Under the pieces are notes generated by a model. The model ran no database searches and was not told where the DNA came from. It saw only the letters and a list, made by a program, of their open reading frames with translations. From assembly GCF_033568475.1 (NCBI RefSeq), contig NC_133123.1, forward strand, positions 7,059,001 through 7,123,000: DNA of 64,000 nucleotides, in the 5' to 3' direction. This document shows positions 59,728 through 64,000 of this stretch, piece by piece. Every line of letters begins with the position of its first letter. The stretch's first letter is position 1. Position numbers and translations under genes: made by a program. This DNA comes from Henckelia pumila. Lineage: Eukaryota > Streptophyta > Magnoliopsida > Lamiales > Gesneriaceae.

Positions 59728-62700
59728 CACGGTCCCGATTCCCGACTATCCCCATAGTCATCTATCACGTTAGAGAAGCTACTCTGCTTACAAAGGCAAT
59801 ATTTTGGATAGCTTATATGAATAATTTCTATGCTGAAGTTAAGGATGAAGCCACCCTATGAATTAGGATAGGCTCAAGCACCATCCATTTAAAAATAAAT
59901 AAAAATTAGTAGTTTTAAATTTTAAAAAAAATATTTCAGCCCCATGTAAAAAAAAATTTAAAAATAGAACACTCCATTACATTTTTTTAGAGTCACTCCG
60001 ATCATTATATTTTATGGTTGGTTTATTATTGTTGGTTTTGAAGTAATGCGATTATTTGACAACTCTAAAATTTGTCGAATATTTAGTTGCGATGAGATTG
60101 ATTTATGATACATATAAATTTTCAAGTTTGGATTTTTACCCTAAAGACTATTGTTGCGAAATTTAGAAAAAATAATTAATTGATTGAAAATTGAAATATT
60201 TGAGAATTATTAATTTGCAATTATCATTCAGCTTGTATTGCGATTTTTCTAATCCGAATATCTGATAATTCAATAATTATGAAATTTGAAAAGTGACCAT
60301 TTATTGTAGATTTTTTGGACGATTGAAATTTTTTATTTCGGTATTTTAGAAAATGAAAAAAATAAAATTTTAAAAGTTATTTTAAACCGGAAGAGCATAT
60401 ATCGATATATCATGGGTAGACATCAATTAGAGTCTAGGGTGAGCAGAAAATACCAATTTTAATCGAAATAACCTACCGAGTTGAATTCATCTGAAAAATC
60501 GGTTCATCTTATTCAGAAGTCCGGTTTTAGATTTTAAAAATATTGGTTAGGTCACTTCGATTTCGGATTTTAGCATAATAGTTTTGTTTACTGAACAAAT
60601 CTAACATTTATTAAAAAAAAGTTAATATAATTAAATTTTATAATAAAAATTTATTGAACAATCGAAATAGACTTGAAAATATATTTTTTATTAAATAATT
60701 TAAATTTATATAATTCAATTTCTAACTACAATTTTTGAAGTAAAACTTGATTTTTTTTAAAAAAAATTTTTAAAATATCGAGATCGCTTAATTTGGTTAC
60801 TGATCAAAATAATAGCTAGATTCTTTTTGTTTGATTTTTTCGTCTTCGTAGTAAAGTTCGATCAGTTCTTTTTATTGAAAAAAGGTGAATTCGATTTTAG
60901 AAAGTTCGTTCAATTCGATTTTAATTGAGTTTTCACCCATATATTGTGTAATGTAGGGACGGAGCCAATTTCAGGTACTTTTGAATCCCGGCTCCACCCC
61001 TATCTGAAGTACTTTTTATAAACTCTTCCAAAATATATCCTTATACTTATACTGCCTCGCTTTGAGACGAAAATCCAAATTGAAGTCAAGCATCTCTTTT
61101 ATTGAAAAAAAATTATGTCATTACGCAGCTTTGGAGCAAAAACGCATTATTTGAAAAAATAAATGTCTTTTACTTTTTATTTGAATTTTTTTCTTTTACA
61201 TGAACTCGCGCTTAGCTAATTTGTTTTGACGTGATTAAATAAAATACGAATGCAACATGTTAAAATGTTTTAGATTGGTGAGAAGTTTAAAAAAATTTGG
61301 TGGCCCGTGAATCTCAAATCAACATGTGTAATACCGAAAGGCGGGTATGCTTATCAACATGTCCCCTCGCTATCGTCCACACTCCACACGCACATGTTGT
61401 CGTGTTCAATTAGTACATGACAATCCATGATGATGATATATATGACCATAATTTTTGTGATATCGTTTTAAAGGTAATTTTGTTATATTGATTTTTTTAT
61501 TCTAATCATACAAAAGTATTATTATTTATATATAAAATATTATTTTTTTTACTCCATATATGAATCGAATTGATTCATAGTACGTACATATAAATATATA
61601 TGTGAAATCGTCAGACATACTTATGAGGTAAGAGCCATTACGATTTCACAACTATTTCAAAATCTAGTCCGATCGATAAAAATATTATATACTTATATAT
61701 ATAATGTTATTTTATTATAGTAGATACATTTTAATTACCTGTTTTTTTATTAATTGTCGAATTTTGAGATGAAATTACGATTATATCATAACTCAATTTC
61801 CAATAAAAATAAAATTATTAGGCGGATTAATTATTTTGTATGACATCTTTTTTTATCTATTAGGCATTTTATTATTTACGAAAACAACATTCACTTTGTT
61901 CTTGTGATCTTTTTTATTTACGAAAATGTCATTCATCTTGCTTTTTTTAGTTTTGCCATTTATTTTTTATTTTTTAAAATTTTCATTAAAAAAAGCTTTA
62001 TAAGGACGCACACATGCATCAAAATACCAGTACTACATTGTATTAAAAACTTGAACGAACAATCTTTGGTGAAACATTTTTAAAGTACCGAAAATACCCT
62101 ATCAAACTATCAAAATCTAACATTTTGCAAATATTCCTATAAAATCACAAAAATATCACATTTTTATTTAATAAAAATTTATCATAAAAATATATTTGAA
62201 TAAATTTGTAACTTATCTATATGACTATATCTAACTTATCTTATCCACTTTCAAAAATCTCTAAAATTTATATAAAAAATATTTATGTATCTTAACATAT
62301 ATATATGCATATTATTAAATTTTTAGACGTCACTCGTAAAAAACATGTAGAAAATAATAGATTTGAAAATAACAAAACATTTATGAATTTTCGATAATTA
62401 TTCCAACTGCGGTGTCAATACTCAATAGACAATAAGCATAACAAGGTATTAGTAATTATTATATATTAGCCATTGTGCACACACTTTTGCGTGTATAACG
62501 AAATATATAAAATGAATGAGACATAAAATTTTAAAAATTATGAAACGCGTGTATATAATAAAATTTTTAAAAGTGCAATACAAATTACCATTAATAAAAA
62601 ACATGTAGTGGTGGAGAAAGTGGGTATAGTGAGTTTTGAGATATATGAAAGAACTGACATGTGTCTTGCTTAAATTTTATTTGGAGGTGCGAGTTTTCAA

Positions 62701-62838
62701 AAGTGAGGTAAATGAATTTCAACATAGGTAAATGAATTTCCATCCGAAAAGACATATGTAATTCTTATTGTTAGAGATGAGTAATTAAGTCCTAACACAT
62801 AAAAAATCAAATAAGTTATTTTAAGGGATGTAGCTATT
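59728..62838. other. Gene-free region with decayed transposon pieces
   Basis: A possible further hAT-like element spans about 60441-60938 (TAGGGTGAGCAGAAAATACC against TGGGTGAAAACTCAATT) with AATTCGATTTT-type subterminal motifs but no target duplication. At 60953-61008 a tiny inverted pair, AGGGACGGAGCC and AGGGGTGGAGCC, looks like a deletion derivative of an element F relative. No gene is seen. Confidence 0.45.
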
Positions 62839-63048
62839 GAGCTCGTTTGGATTTCATAAACATTTTTTTTTGAAAAAATGTTTTTTTAAGCTATAATTTT
62901 TTGTTTTTGAAAAAACTCTAGATTTGACTTAAAAAAGTGTTTTTAAAGCACTTAAATAACTATCCAAATACCTTACAAACCAAAAAAACACTTTTTTTCT
63001 TTAGAAAAAAATGTTTTTTTGGTTTGGCTTTTGATACCAAACGGGGTC
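62839..63048. mobile_element. Fold-back MITE, Harbinger-like
   Basis: Ends GAGCTCGTTTGGAT and, from the other side, GACCCCGTTTGGTAT; ATT lies on both sides. The interior has complementary T-rich and A-rich stretches. A 3-bp duplication fits PIF/Harbinger, though ATT is not the usual TWA. Confidence 0.6.
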
Positions 63049-63365
63049 ATTATCTATTCTATCTATTCTATATTATAATGCATAAGTATCCTAGAAAACT
63101 GTTTTTGGTACTTTTAATGGATGTACTAAAATGCCCCTACTAGTAGTAAGCTAAATTAAAGGAATTAAGAAGGTAAAACTAATATTTTTAAATTTCAAAA
63201 AATCACGTTTCTTTACATAAGCCTGATTTCACCTTTTTCCCATATTTTTTTTTATTTTATTTTTGACATTGGCATTTTCATTCAAAATCAAATTTGAAGT
63301 TCATGTTATAAGTAGAATTAATATCAAGGTATTGACATCCAATATTTATATATTATATCCGGCTG

Positions 63366-63535
63366 CTAGTAATATAAAAAGAAGGAAGATAATATATATC
63401 ATATATAACTCGTGAAACAAGTTTGTTCAAAGCTTCTATTTGAATAACATCTAGTAATATAAAAAGAAGGAAGATAATATATATCATATATAACTCGTGA
63501 AACAAGTTTGTTCAAAGCTTCTATTTGAATAACAT
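63366..63535. repeat. Perfect 85-bp tandem duplication
   Basis: 63366-63450 and 63451-63535 are identical, starting CTAGTAATATAAAAAG and ending TTTGAATAACAT. The lack of any difference points to a recent event or an assembly artefact. The remaining sequence to 64000 holds only AT-rich DNA and an (AT)n run near 63703. Confidence 0.92.
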
Positions 63536-64000
63536 CCAAAATGCATATCAACACTCCAAAAACTTGGGCCCGTTTTTGTTTGAGCAGTGAATTCAATTCA
63601 ACAATTATTGATTGATTTCAAAAAATAAAAAATAAAAAAACCAACAATTATTGTACTTATATATGCTTTATTCGGAGTACACCTAGTCAAAATATATACA
63701 TACATATATATATATATATGCTTTACTCGAAGTACCTTTTTTCAAAATTTCCAACCAACCAATAATGTTATTTCAGAGAATCTTTTTGTTTTTAGGAATT
63801 CAGAGAATCATCTACTATTCAGTATAAGATTATTTTACAAAACAATTAATTTATTTTTTACTTCCATCATCATCACTAATTTTTCATGCATCATCATTTT
63901 TTCGCATAAGACTTATTTTATGATTGTTTATAATTATAATAACTAGGGGTTGAAAAAAATAGTGGATTCTAATTGTATTGATAAATTTTATGGGACAATG

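Overview
The window is nuclear DNA of a flowering plant. It is AT-rich, with short exons split by GT-AG introns, plant-specific families (an inactive plastid beta-amylase 9, a tubby-like F-box protein, a UGT94-type glycosyltransferase), Ty3/gypsy and Ty1/copia retrotransposons, a tRNA-derived SINE and many small DNA transposons. A eudicot, probably an asterid, fits best, but the species is not fixed by what I can read.

Layout. 1-8832 is the 3' part of a decayed Tat-lineage Ty3/gypsy element: a broken pol, two tandem arrays, an antisense gene with its own TATA box and introns, and the 3' LTR. A UDP-glycosyltransferase follows at 9775-11154 (-). 11.3-16.6 kb is a transposon graveyard: an LTR fragment, several hAT-like elements, a hairpin element and a SINE. 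Next come an F-box gene (17035-18222, +), a nine-exon NAD(P)-binding Rossmann-fold gene (18790-21672, -) with an apparent U12 AT-AC intron, and a small Cys-rich membrane protein (22314-22928, +) transcribed divergently from it. 23999-29812 is a complete Ty1/copia insertion with 263-bp LTRs and a 5-bp target duplication; its gag-pol is broken. BAM9 (32620-34684, +) converges on a five-exon tubby-like F-box gene (35312-38806, -). An eleven-exon gene for a C2HC zinc-finger protein resembling the SCA7/ataxin-7 type fills 42534-50581 (-), with a leader intron upstream. From about 51.7 kb to the end I see no gene, only AT-rich DNA with MITEs, one more hAT element and an exact 85-bp tandem duplication.

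The host genes are ordinary unlinked plant genes, not an operon or cluster. The Rossmann, Cys-rich, tubby-like and zinc-finger gene models come from joining short exons by hand at splice sites with phase checks; total lengths come out in frame in each case. The most unusual signals are the antisense gene inside the Tat element, the nested insertions (a hAT in an LTR TATA box, a hAT in a SINE target duplication), six hAT-like elements with different subterminal motifs but the same 8-bp target rule, the AT-AC intron, and a small membrane-peptide ORF behind a TATA box in the copia leader. I found no convincing new defence or metabolic system.
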